A stretch of 64,000 bases of DNA, taken from assembly GCF_014230355.1 (NCBI RefSeq), contig NZ_JACLAX010000010.1, forward strand, positions 88,560 through 152,559. Reading direction: 5' to 3'. The translations under genes and the position numbers were made by a program. The stretch is from Novosphingobium piscinae (lineage in GTDB: Bacteria; Pseudomonadota; Alphaproteobacteria; Sphingomonadales; Sphingomonadaceae). A model generated the notes under the pieces. The model searched no databases and was not told the origin of the DNA. It saw nothing but the letters and a program-made list of their open reading frames with translations. Positions 44,791 to 52,261 of the stretch are shown here, one piece after another. The stretch's first letter is position 1. Every line of letters begins with the position of its first letter.

Positions 44791-44809
44791 TGTACACTGT
44801 ATACAGATA
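44791..44809 (-). promoter_or_regulatory. GntR-type operator upstream of carboxylesterase (site F)
   Basis: TGTACACTGTATACAGATA is identical over 19 bases to site A at 20286-20304, 24.5 kb away. The palindrome core CTGTATACAG is at 44797-44806, 26 bases before the esterase start, a position suited to repression. Confidence 0.72.
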
Positions 44810-44854
44810 ACGGGGTGCTCAGGGCTTGGCAAGCGCGATCTGGTTTCGTGGCGG

Positions 44855-45106
44855 TCAGCCGACCGTGGCGGCGGCGAGTGTGTTGGCCATCAGGCATGCG
44901 ACGGTCATCGGCCCGACGCCGCCTGGTACCGGGGTATAGGCACGGGCGTGGGCGATCTCGTTGCTGCACACGTCGCCACCGATGCGGGTCGTGCCGTCGG
45001 GCAGGGCGATCCGGTTGATCCCCACGTCGATCACCACGGCATCGCGCCCGCGGAACTGGGTGATCACGCTGTCGAGCAGCATCATGCAGCCCAGCGGGGT
45101 GCAGGG
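44855..45106 (-). pseudogene. folD: folD fragment (methylenetetrahydrofolate dehydrogenase/cyclohydrolase) with internal deletion
   Basis: An 83-codon remnant. It reads [11 protein letters not shown], the FolD motif that precedes the NADP-binding half, runs through DAVVI, and then continues directly with DVGINR and [20 protein letters not shown], the C-terminal FolD signature. The Rossmann core with GRSNIVGKP is missing. AVVI occurs in intact FolD on both sides of the missing part (DAVVIGRS and GAVVIDVG), so the loss probably happened between short repeats. The N-terminal catalytic half is also absent: at 45106 FolD similarity stops. It cannot be functional. A full folD must exist elsewhere. 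Confidence 0.8.
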
Positions 45107-45231
45107 CGCGGCAGGCCCTGATTGTTGCCAAGGCGGCCATGGCCGAACGCGAAAAATGGCTGAAATCCGGCTTCACCGCCAACGAGGTCAGGGCCCGGAT
45201 CGAGCTGCTGACCCGGATCCACGAGGACTGA
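45107..45231 (+). pseudogene. 3' end of an unidentified gene, joined to the folD fragment
   Basis: On the plus strand the frame [17 protein letters not shown] through [21 protein letters not shown] and a TGA stop looks like the C-terminus of a real alpha-helical protein: charged, amphipathic and without rare-codon noise. It begins abruptly where folD similarity ends. An internal ATG at 45139 could give a 30-residue peptide, but there is no convincing ribosome binding site. The parent family was not recognised. Confidence 0.45.
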
Positions 45232-45422
45232 GTGCCCGCATGGGGCAAAGCCCGCCGGCCGGAATCATCGTCCCGATCCGGGATTCGGCCCCTTGCCGCT
45301 TGCACTTCGAGGACCGATCGGTACCAGTGCGCACTCGAATTGGTTCGGCTGGGTTGCCGAGTCGATGGATCCAGTCGGCCTCCGGGCAGGGGCCAGGTCC
45401 ACAGGGGCATCGGAGCGTTGTG

Positions 45423-46118
45423 ATGGGGAAGCCGTTTCTCGCTGGTGTGGCATTGCTGGGCCTGGCCACGGCGATGCCCGCCCATGCGGTCGATTTCTCG
45501 GCCGCCGGCCAGACCGCAACGATCGTCTTCGATGGCCGCGGCGGGGACAACAAGGTGGTGGTCCCCGGTCTGTCGAGCACGCTCAATCTCACCCTCTCGA
45601 GCATCAGCGGTACCTCGTACCTGTTCAACTATGTGCTGGCGAATACCTCGACCCTCGATGGTACGCGCGTGTCCGGCTTCGGGTTCGACGTCAGCCCGAA
45701 CGTGACCGGTGTCGCTTCGACCGGGATCTTCGACATCGCGGTCCTCGGCGGCTTCACCGCCGGCTACACCTCGGAAACCTGCTTCAGCTCGGGCAACAAC
45801 AACAATTGCCCGCAGGGCCAGGCCAATGTCGGCGTGTTCAACAACGGCACCGGCAGCGGCACGCTGACGCTCAGCTTCGCCGCGGCGCCGACCAAGATCT
45901 CGCTCGACAACTTCCTGACCCGCTACCAGAGCTTCGCCACGACCGTCGGGGGTGAGCGGATCACCTCGGCCGTGGGCCTCGGCATCGTGGCGCCGCCGAC
46001 CTACCCCCCGATCCCCGAACCCTCGACCTGGGCGACCATGATGCTCGGTTTCGGCATGATGGGTTACGCGTTGCGGCGCCAGCGCCAGCAGGCAGACAAG
46101 GATCCGGCCCTGGCCTGA
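45423..46118 (+). CDS. PEP-CTERM sorting domain protein
   Basis: A 231-residue exported protein. The signal peptide is FLAGVALLGLATAMPAHA. The mature part is beta-rich with Gly/Asn/Thr (GGDNKVVVPGLSSTLNLTL) and has two cysteines around a GNNNN run. The C-terminus is the classic exosortase signal: PEPSTW, a membrane helix (ATMMLGFGMMGYAL) and a basic end RRQRQQ. Exosortase/EpsH should cut after the PEP motif and release or anchor the protein with the exopolysaccharide system. It resembles cistern-type PEP-CTERM proteins. No exosortase gene is in the window. Confidence 0.88.
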   Translation: MGKPFLAGVALLGLATAMPAHAVDFSAAGQTATIVFDGRGGDNKVVVPGLSSTLNLTLSSISGTSYLFNYVLANTSTLDGTRVSGFGFDVSPNVTGVASTGIFDIAVLGGFTAGYTSETCFSSGNNNNCPQGQANVGVFNNGTGSGTLTLSFAAAPTKISLDNFLTRYQSFATTVGGERITSAVGLGIVAPPTYPPIPEPSTWATMMLGFGMMGYALRRQRQQADKDPALA

Positions 46119-46268
46119 CCCCGTCACCGGCGATCCGATCGTCCTGACTGTCCTGGCGGACCAGGCAACCAACCCTGCATGCGGCGCCCCGCACCGCGCG
46201 GCGTGGCCTTCTTGTCTTCAACCTTGGGGACACCCGGCCAGCTCCACGCGCTCTCCCTTCGACCGTCC

Positions 46269-46294
46269 GTAACTTCGGGCAGGACTTTGGCGAA
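46269..46294 (+). promoter_or_regulatory. SigF-type promoter of yeeE-nrsF
   Basis: GTAACT (46269-46274), a 16-nt spacer and CGAA (46291-46294) match the GTAACC-N16-CGAA form known for Caulobacter SigF in five of six -35 bases and all four -10 bases. It lies 45 bases before the YeeE start. Confidence 0.7.
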
Positions 46295-46338
46295 CCTCTG
46301 ACGGGTCGTGGTGCACACGACCGCTCGTTCGGCCAAGG

Positions 46339-47316
46339 ATGAACCACGCGATGCCCGTCGCGCTCGTGAGTGTCGCGTTTCTTGTCGCTCTGCTCTGCGC
46401 GGGGCTGATGGGCTATGCCATCCAGAGCGGCGCTACCTGCACGGTCTACGCCGTGGCCGAACTGATCGACCGGCGCCGGGCCACTCGGCTGATCGCGATG
46501 CTTGAGGCGGGTCTGTGGGTGGCATTGGTCATGACCCTGACCAGTCTGCTGCACTGGCCGCGGAGCGCGCCTGTGGCCCATGCGATATCCCTCGGCACTG
46601 TCGCCGGCGGGGTTCTGCTCGGCCTCGGGGCGACGGTGAATGGCGCCTGCCTGTTCGGTTCGGTCGCGCGGTTCGGGTCGGGCGAAGTCGGGTTTGCCGC
46701 CGTACTGCCCGGCTATCTGGGCGGCATCGTCGGTCACGACCGGCTGTTCGGGGCCGAGGCGCCCACCCTGCCATGGGATGCCACGGCGGGTTGGCACATG
46801 CCCGGCGTCCTGGTCCTCGGGTTCGGCGGCTATGCCGGCTTGCGCACGCTCCGGACGATCTACTGGACCGTGCGGAGTGCAACGGCAGAGCGTCGACCGC
46901 ATCTATGGAACCCGCACGAGGCGACTCTCGTGATCGGCGTGACCTTCGCCATCCTGATGCTTGACGTCGGAGCATGGACCTATTCGGATCTCCTCGCCGA
47001 TCTCGCGCATGGCAGCAGGGCGGACGCCGGCTGGCGACTGATCCTGTTCGCGGCACTGCTGGGCGGGGCGCGGCTGGCCGGTCAGCGCCACGGCTGGAGC
47101 CCATGGATTGCCCCGAGTGCCAGGCAACTTCTCGCCTCCTTCGCCGGCGGCGCGCTCATGGGGCTGGGCGGCGGGCTCATCCCGGGCGGAAACGACGGTC
47201 TGGTGCTGGTGGGCCTGCCGTTCTTGCTGCCCTATGCGTGGCTCGCGCTCGCCAGCATGGCGCTGACCATCGCGTTGGTGCTGTGGCTCCAGCGTCACCT
47301 GGCCAGCAGGCTGTGA
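46339..47316 (+). CDS. YeeE/YedE family (DUF395) membrane protein
   Basis: A 325-residue membrane protein with about nine helices. It carries the two family signatures, each with the conserved cysteine: IQSGATCTVYAVAELID near the N-terminus and GATVNGACLFGSVARFGSGEVGF near residue 95. A C-terminal repeat has GGALMGLGGGLIPGGNDGLVLVGLPFL. The E. coli and thermophile homologues take up thiosulfate or move sulfur; some relatives have unknown roles. It lies 54 bases before nrsF and behind a SigF-type promoter, so it is probably part of the metal/thiol-stress regulon. Confidence 0.85.
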   Translation: MNHAMPVALVSVAFLVALLCAGLMGYAIQSGATCTVYAVAELIDRRRATRLIAMLEAGLWVALVMTLTSLLHWPRSAPVAHAISLGTVAGGVLLGLGATVNGACLFGSVARFGSGEVGFAAVLPGYLGGIVGHDRLFGAEAPTLPWDATAGWHMPGVLVLGFGGYAGLRTLRTIYWTVRSATAERRPHLWNPHEATLVIGVTFAILMLDVGAWTYSDLLADLAHGSRADAGWRLILFAALLGGARLAGQRHGWSPWIAPSARQLLASFAGGALMGLGGGLIPGGNDGLVLVGLPFLLPYAWLALASMALTIALVLWLQRHLASRL

Positions 47317-47370
47317 CCACCGGATGGGCGCGGTCCCGATCCCTGCTAGACCACGTGCGAGGAGAGCGCC

Positions 47371-48009
47371 ATTTCGCATGATGATCTTGTTGGCGCACTG
47401 GTTGCCGATCTGACGCCGGTTCGCCCGCTGCGAGGCTGGCCGGTGCTGGCCGCATTGCTGGTTGGCTGGCTGGCGACCGTTCTGGCCATGCGCGGGGCGG
47501 TGGGCTGGCGAGCCGACGTTCTGGCCGGCGATCCCGCAGCGATCGTGGTGGAGCGCGCGATCATCCTGCTGGTCGCACTCGCGCCGCTGCTGGTCGGGGT
47601 CATGCGCCTGGCCCGGCCGGGTGGGCGGGCCGCGCTGCTCCTGACCGGCGCCTTGGCCTGGCTCGCGCTGTTGCCGGCCCTGGCCCTGGCCTCGGTGCAG
47701 GTCCGGGGCGAACTGGCGATGGCTGCCCCTGAGCTGGCCGGAACGGGCCGCTGCGTGGGTCTGGCGGTTGGCTGCGCCTTGCCTACCTTGATCATCCTGG
47801 TGATCTGGGCCCGCCGGTGGGGTGCCGTGACCGAACCTGGGCGCGCCAGTGTGGCAATCGGGCTCGTCGCTGCGGTCAGCGGCGTGGCCATCTACAGCCT
47901 GACCTGTCCCTCGCAGCACTGGTTGTTCACGGGATCGGCGTACTCGCTAGCGATGGCGAGCATTGTCCTGCTGGCGCGGCTGGCGCTGCCGCGGCTGCTG
48001 CGCTGGTAA
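47371..48009 (+). CDS. nrsF: NrsF (DUF1109) anti-sigma factor, apparent ATT start
   Basis: A 212-residue membrane anti-sigma factor with six membrane helices. The N-terminal cytoplasmic stretch reads SHDDLVGALVADLTPVRPL, the normal beginning of this family. No ATG, GTG or TTG is in frame before it; AGGAG (47360-47364) sits 6 nt before an ATT at 47371, which I take as the start. The next GTG (47443) would delete the sigma-binding segment. The family cysteine pair region is represented by YSLTCPSQHW in the C-terminal half; in Caulobacter such residues sense metals. Its partner SigF is 3 kb downstream rather than adjacent. Confidence 0.78.
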   Translation: MSHDDLVGALVADLTPVRPLRGWPVLAALLVGWLATVLAMRGAVGWRADVLAGDPAAIVVERAIILLVALAPLLVGVMRLARPGGRAALLLTGALAWLALLPALALASVQVRGELAMAAPELAGTGRCVGLAVGCALPTLIILVIWARRWGAVTEPGRASVAIGLVAAVSGVAIYSLTCPSQHWLFTGSAYSLAMASIVLLARLALPRLLRW

Positions 48010-48012
48010 ACG

Positions 48013-48630
48013 TCACCCGCTCAGGCCCAGCGCCCGGAGCATGTCGGCCGGTTCGGCGCGGAGCCGGAAATCGGGCTCCACGAAGGCCGCGCGAACGATG
48101 CCCTGCCGATCGAGGGCGAAGGTTGCGGGGATGGGCAGGAGGCCGGCGGCGGTGCCATAGAGCGCAGCCAGATCGAGCCCGTCGCTGGCCATCTGGCGCA
48201 GCAACGGCTCTCCCACGTGGAAGGCCAGGCCAAGCTCGAGCGCAAGGCCGTGATCGACATCACACAGCACGGTGACCGGGGCTGAGAAGCAGCCGCTGAT
48301 GTCAGCCGCGGCCCCGCCGGTCTGCGCGACGATGCACAGCAAGGTAAAGGTCCCGGGTGTGGCCGCGGCGAGGGTGCGGTTCCAGGCTACCAGTTCGGCC
48401 TCGCAGTACGGGCACCAGCGGCCGCGCAGGAAGCTGATCACCACCGGCCCCGAGCCGGTGAACTCGTCCAGCCGCCGCAACCGTCCGCGCTCATCGGGCA
48501 AGGCGAAGTCCGGCATGGCCTGCCCGATGCGCGGTACGGCCTGACCCAGCCCGAGGTGCCGCAACCGGCCGACCAGATCATCGGCTAGGCGGCCATAGGT
48601 TGTGGCCGGATCGGAATCGGACTGGAACAT
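48013..48630 (-). CDS. Peroxiredoxin-like (AhpC/TSA) protein
   Basis: A 205-residue thioredoxin-fold protein. The core has PDFALPDERGRLRRLDEF, a strand PVVISFLRGRWCPYC with the peroxidatic/redox CPYC motif, and a C-terminal half with PATFALDRQGIVRAAFVEPDF. This is the peroxiredoxin-like group with a CxxC in place of the usual single Thr-x-x-Cys site. It probably reduces peroxides or acts as a thiol oxidoreductase. It follows the LysR gene by 9 bases in the same direction and is convergent with nrsF. Confidence 0.88.
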   Translation of the reverse strand: MFQSDSDPATTYGRLADDLVGRLRHLGLGQAVPRIGQAMPDFALPDERGRLRRLDEFTGSGPVVISFLRGRWCPYCEAELVAWNRTLAAATPGTFTLLCIVAQTGGAAADISGCFSAPVTVLCDVDHGLALELGLAFHVGEPLLRQMASDGLDLAALYGTAAGLLPIPATFALDRQGIVRAAFVEPDFRLRAEPADMLRALGLSG

Positions 48631-48639
48631 GATCGAACT

Positions 48640-49590
48640 CTAGGCCGATGGACCGTCTGGGGAAGGGCGCAGGGTGGCATCGGTTCGATAACCTGCAGCT
48701 ATATGGGCCGTGTTTTCGCCATCGGTCCAACTGTGCGCACGGCATGCCCGCAGGAAGGCATCCGCGGCAACCGCGCGGCGCCGCCCGGCGACGCTGGCGA
48801 CCACGATCTCGATGCCGCTGCCCGGCACCGTAGCGGGGACCGCGACCAGCGATGGCGGAATGATCCGCCGCGGCAACCAGCCGCAGCCCAGCCCGCCCAA
48901 CACGAGCTGGCGGACCATGCCGGCATGCTGGGCCTGATGGCGCACCGCGATCGCGGCTCCGGCCGTCGCGGCGAAGCGGGACAGCGCCTCGCACCCGTCT
49001 CCGGCCAGATCGATCCACGCCTCGTTCTCCAGATCGGCCGGGGTCAACCTCTGGGTTTCGACCAGCGCATGCCCGGCATGGACCGCAATCCGGAATTCGT
49101 CAGCGAACAGCGGCCAGCGCTCGAACCGCTCCGGCGCGTCTGGTGGCAGGGCAAGGACGATCACATCAAGCGATCCCGCCATGGCCAATTCCACCAGCTC
49201 GCGGTCGCCGCCCGCCGTCACCCCCAGCTCGATGCCGGCCAGAGCGGCCTGAAGGTCGCGGAAGATCGGGGCGAACAGCTCGTCCGAGACAATCCGCGAG
49301 ATCCCGATCGACAGGGGCGCCACGGTGGCACGTTCCATGTCCCGGGCCAGCTGGCGCGCCGCCTGGGCAGCATCGAACGTACGCTGAAGATGGGGCAGCA
49401 TGGCCTTGCCAAGCTCGGTCAGATGGGTGCGCGCCCGCTCCCGCCGGAACAGCGGCCCGCCGAACTCTTCCTCCAGCTTGAGGATCGCCTTGGTCAGGGC
49501 GGGCTGGGATACGTTGCATTCCAGCGCAGCCCGGGTGAAATTGAGCAGGCGCGCCGCAGCGATGAAGTAGCGGACCTGATGCATTTCCAT
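48640..49590 (-). CDS. LysR family transcriptional regulator
   Basis: A 316-residue regulator. The start is the ATG at 49590 (MEMHQVRYFIAAARLLNFTRAA); an internal ATG two codons later also fits. The winged helix is followed by the linker helix (LGKAMLPHLQRTFDAAQAARQL) and a periplasmic-binding-type effector domain (PLSIGISRIVSDELFAPIF). It resembles OxyR-neighbour or redox-type LysR proteins in being cotranscribed with a peroxiredoxin gene, with a 9-base gap. Self-regulation and control of the peroxiredoxin are inferred from that arrangement. Confidence 0.9.
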   Translation of the reverse strand: MEMHQVRYFIAAARLLNFTRAALECNVSQPALTKAILKLEEEFGGPLFRRERARTHLTELGKAMLPHLQRTFDAAQAARQLARDMERATVAPLSIGISRIVSDELFAPIFRDLQAALAGIELGVTAGGDRELVELAMAGSLDVIVLALPPDAPERFERWPLFADEFRIAVHAGHALVETQRLTPADLENEAWIDLAGDGCEALSRFAATAGAAIAVRHQAQHAGMVRQLVLGGLGCGWLPRRIIPPSLVAVPATVPGSGIEIVVASVAGRRRAVAADAFLRACRAHSWTDGENTAHIAAGYRTDATLRPSPDGPSA

Positions 49591-49751
49591 GGCGGTGGCG
49601 TCCCGGCCGGTTCCGCTCGGCGTTCTCGCGCAGAGTCGGGCGACAGACAATCGTCTGCGGCGGATATCATTTATTCGCCGGGTGCATCACCGGAGGGATG
49701 GCCAGGTGGAGTTTGCGCGTGATAGCGCTTGGTCCAAGAGGTGCCTGTGCC

Positions 49752-50645
49752 ATGGAAACGCCGCTCTGGATGAAAACCTTCGTCACGGTGGTCGATCTGC
49801 AGAGCTTCTCGCGGGCGGCTGAAATCCTTGGCATGACCCAGTCCTCGGTCTCGCGCCAGATCAGTGCGCTCGAGCGGCATCTTGGCGTCGCGGTGCTCAA
49901 GCGCACGACGCGCAGCCTCGCGCTCACGGCTGAAGGGACGCTGTTCTACGAGGCGGCGCAGAAGGCGCTTGCGGCGATCGAGGAGGCTGAGACCAGCATC
50001 GGTCGCTCCGAGACGCTGAGCGGGGTCGTGCGGATTACTGCACCTTTGACCCTTGCCCAGGCCCGCCTGATCGGATTCATCGCCGAATTCCAGCGCAGCC
50101 ATCCGAAGATCCAGGTCGAGCTCAAGGTCTCGGACCACGCACTCAATCTGGTCGCCGATCATCTCGACCTGGCGGTGCGGGTCGGTCAGATCGGCGACAG
50201 CAGCAATCTGGTGCGGCGGGTTGGCGTGACGCACCGCGTGATGGTCGCGGCGCCGGCCTATCTCGCCGCGGCCGGGACCCCGCGCCGGCCGGTGGATCTC
50301 AGGGACCATAACTGCATCACCTATGCCCTCCTGAGCACCGGGACCAACTGGCATCTGCAGGGGCACCCGCCGGTGGCCGTGCAGGGCAATTTCCGCGCCG
50401 ACAGTCCTGATGCGCTGCGCGCCGCGGCCCTCAGCGGGTTGGGCATCGCGGTGAACGCGCGCTGGCTGTTCGAGGAGGACCTGGCGAGCGGCCGGCTGGT
50501 CGAACTCCTGCCGGATCACCCACCCGTGGACATGCCGATTCATCTTGTCATGCCCCCCACCCGCCACGTCGCCGCGCGGGTGAGGGCCTTGTCGGCCCAT
50601 CTGGTGGGGGCGTTCCAGCGTGACCCGCTGCTCCGTTCGGACTAG
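49752..50645 (+). CDS. LysR family transcriptional regulator
   Basis: A 297-residue regulator with METPLWMKTFVTVVDLQSFSRAAEILGMTQSSVSRQI as the N-terminal winged helix in standard spacing, followed by the linker helix and an effector domain (GVVRITAPLTLAQARLIGFIAEF). It has the features of the large LysR group (CrgA/AaeR-like) common in multiple copies in proteobacteria. Its target is not evident: neighbours are the divergent LysR gene and a small SigF-dependent gene. An ATG at 49752 after a modest purine-rich stretch is used as start. Confidence 0.9.
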   Translation: METPLWMKTFVTVVDLQSFSRAAEILGMTQSSVSRQISALERHLGVAVLKRTTRSLALTAEGTLFYEAAQKALAAIEEAETSIGRSETLSGVVRITAPLTLAQARLIGFIAEFQRSHPKIQVELKVSDHALNLVADHLDLAVRVGQIGDSSNLVRRVGVTHRVMVAAPAYLAAAGTPRRPVDLRDHNCITYALLSTGTNWHLQGHPPVAVQGNFRADSPDALRAAALSGLGIAVNARWLFEEDLASGRLVELLPDHPPVDMPIHLVMPPTRHVAARVRALSAHLVGAFQRDPLLRSD

Positions 50646-50665
50646 CGGCCGGTCGCACGGGCAGG

Positions 50666-50797
50666 TCAGCCGACCATCACGGTCATCGCCGAGATCGCTG
50701 TGAACAGCACGGTGCTGACCAGCGTGACCAGGCTGAAGCCGGTGCCGATCAGGGTGGCGATTCCCGACTTGTCGGGCGAGTTGAGCAATCCGTTCAT
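50666..50797 (-). CDS. 43-residue hydrophobic peptide under a SigF-type promoter
   Basis: A small gene too short for routine calling. The ATG at 50797 is preceded by AAAGGAAC at good spacing. It encodes MNGLLNSPDKSGIATLIGTG and then one membrane helix of about 23 residues (FSLVTLVSTVLFTAISAMTV) ending MVG and TGA. A perfect GTAACC-N16-CGAA promoter lies 50 bases upstream on the same strand. It has no cysteine, so it is not a bufferin precursor. It may be a small membrane regulator or chaperone of the SigF response; no family was recognised. Confidence 0.72.
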   Translation of the reverse strand: MNGLLNSPDKSGIATLIGTGFSLVTLVSTVLFTAISAMTVMVG

Positions 50798-50846
50798 GTT
50801 GGTTCCTTTCCGAGGTGTTGGTGGACTGTCCACCAATGCCCGGAGG

Positions 50847-50872
50847 TTCGCCCCAAGCGCCCGCCAGGTTAC
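50847..50872 (-). promoter_or_regulatory. SigF-type promoter of the 43-residue gene
   Basis: On the minus strand GTAACC (50867-50872), exactly 16 nt and CGAA (50847-50850) reproduce the Caulobacter SigF promoter form with no mismatch. The only gene it can drive is the 43-residue gene at 50666-50797. Confidence 0.78.
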
Positions 50873-51034
50873 CCGGGCTGGGGTGAAGACCCGCCCTGCT
50901 CTAGAAATAAACCACTAATAACAGTGATATATTCCCATCATTCCGCACGGTGATGGATATGATAACCGCCCGGTACGTGGGCAGCATTGGTCGAAACGCG
51001 CAGGTTCGCCTCACCCCAGACGGTGGAGGGAACC

Positions 51035-51613
51035 ATGCAAGCCCAGATCGAACAACCCCGTGCCGCACGCCTTCGTCCGACCTTCGACTGGGACGGTGCG
51101 ATGATCGCCACGCTGCAGGGCGATGCCCAGGCCTACCGCCAGTTGCTCGAGCAGGCGGCACGATGGCTGCGCCGCTTCTTTGCTCGCCGCCTTGCGGCCG
51201 ACGTGGTCGACGATGCGGTGCAGGAATGCCTGATGGCGCTGCACACCCGGCGCGCGACCTTCACCCCCGGTCGGCCGTTCCTGCCGTGGCTGACCGCCAT
51301 CGCCCGCTACAAGTGGGTCGACAGCCTCCGCGCCTCGGGTCGCCACGCTGCCGAGGAGTTGATCGAGGCCCCGGTCGAAGGCCATGAGGACAGCGTGGTC
51401 AGCGCGATCGGCCTGCGCGGCCTGCTGGCCCACCTGCGGGCCAGCCAGTCCGAGGTGATCCGTCTGGTCAAGCTCGAGGGTCTGTCGATCAAGGAGGCCG
51501 CGGTGGCGACCGGCCAGTCCGAGCCGCTGGTCAAGGTGAACATCCATCGCGGGATGCTGGCGCTGCGCAGCCTGTTGGGGCCGGCGGCGGTGACCGTGCC
51601 TCACTACGCCTGA
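51035..51613 (+). CDS. sigF: ECF RNA polymerase sigma factor, SigF type
   Basis: A 192-residue extracytoplasmic-function sigma factor. The ATG at 51035 follows GGAGGG. Region 2 spans GDAQAYRQLLEQAARWLRRFF, DVVDDAVQECLMALHTRR and PFLPWLTAIARYKWVDSLR. Region 4 has LRASQSEVIRLVKLEGLSIKEAA and VKVNIHRGMLAL. It fits the group paired with NrsF (DUF1109) anti-sigma factors, which in Caulobacter answers heavy-metal stress. Here nrsF is separated by about 3 kb, an unusual split. The upstream 50880-50940 region is AT-rich; no SigF-type promoter with correct spacing was found before sigF itself. Confidence 0.88.
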   Translation: MQAQIEQPRAARLRPTFDWDGAMIATLQGDAQAYRQLLEQAARWLRRFFARRLAADVVDDAVQECLMALHTRRATFTPGRPFLPWLTAIARYKWVDSLRASGRHAAEELIEAPVEGHEDSVVSAIGLRGLLAHLRASQSEVIRLVKLEGLSIKEAAVATGQSEPLVKVNIHRGMLALRSLLGPAAVTVPHYA

Positions 51614-51629
51614 CTTCTCCTCCGGCCGG

Positions 51630-52199
51630 TCACGTGCCGTCGGCGCTCCGCAACAGGCCTCTCAGCGCGGCCATGGCATCGCGTCCATGCCGGCCCTGCG
51701 CAACCGGACCAAGCAGGACCGCGCCGTCGATCGCCACCAGGAGCAGCGAGGCCAGCGCACCGCGCGCGGCCTCATCCTCCACATCGAGCCGGTCGGCCAC
51801 CCAGTGGTGGAAGCCTGCGCCAATCTCGTCGGCCAGTGACGCGAAGGGCTCCTCGCCGCGCTCGGCGGCGACCATGATCTCGGCCCAGAGCTTCAGGTAG
51901 GGGCGCAGCAATCCATCATCGAGCAGGGCGTCGAGTTCGGTCAGGAGAGCCGCCGGCGCGCGCGCGGGGGTGGCCGGGATGCGGGCGTCGAGCACGGCCG
52001 TGAGCGCGCCGGCAACCCGCCCGAGCACGGCGCGCAGCAGTGCGCTCTTGTCCGGAAAGTAGTACAACAGCATGCGGTCGCTGGTCCCGATCGCCCTCGC
52101 CAGCGGCCGCAAGCTGGCTTGGCCGAGTCCGGTGTCGAGCACATGCGCGGCCAACCGCGCGACGATCGCATCCCGATCGAGCCTGCTGCGTGACACCAC
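51630..52199 (-). CDS. TetR family transcriptional regulator
   Basis: A 189-residue repressor. The GTG at 52199 opens VSRSRLDRDAIVARLAAHVL, followed by the TetR helix-turn-helix (GLGQASLRPLARAIGTSDRMLLYYFPDKSALLRAV). The C-terminal helical domain (WAEIMVAAERGEEPFASL to AIDGAVLLGPVAQG) is the usual ligand and dimer region. It diverges from a small membrane-protein gene across two tandem perfect or near-perfect operator palindromes, one of which touches its own start. Autorepression and control of the neighbour are therefore likely. Confidence 0.92.
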   Translation of the reverse strand: MVSRSRLDRDAIVARLAAHVLDTGLGQASLRPLARAIGTSDRMLLYYFPDKSALLRAVLGRVAGALTAVLDARIPATPARAPAALLTELDALLDDGLLRPYLKLWAEIMVAAERGEEPFASLADEIGAGFHHWVADRLDVEDEAARGALASLLLVAIDGAVLLGPVAQGRHGRDAMAALRGLLRSADGT

Positions 52200-52200
52200 C

Positions 52201-52243
52201 TTGTAGCGACCGCTACAGAGCGTTATTGTAGCGACTGCTACAA
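52201..52243. promoter_or_regulatory. Twin TetR operators
   Basis: TTGTAGC-GACC-GCTACAG (52201-52218) and TTGTAGC-GACT-GCTACAA (52226-52243) are 7-4-7 inverted repeats, the second perfect, spaced 25 bases start to start. They fill the short gap between the divergent tetR gene and the membrane-protein gene, so one dimer per site would cover both promoters. Confidence 0.82.
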
Positions 52244-52261
52244 AACAGGAGTGCCGGGTTC

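Noticed and set aside
50961..50995. ATAACC followed by CGAA before sigF, as a possible autoregulatory SigF promoter
   Set aside because: The spacer is 24 nt and the first base of the hexamer differs, unlike the 15-16 nt of the four accepted copies.
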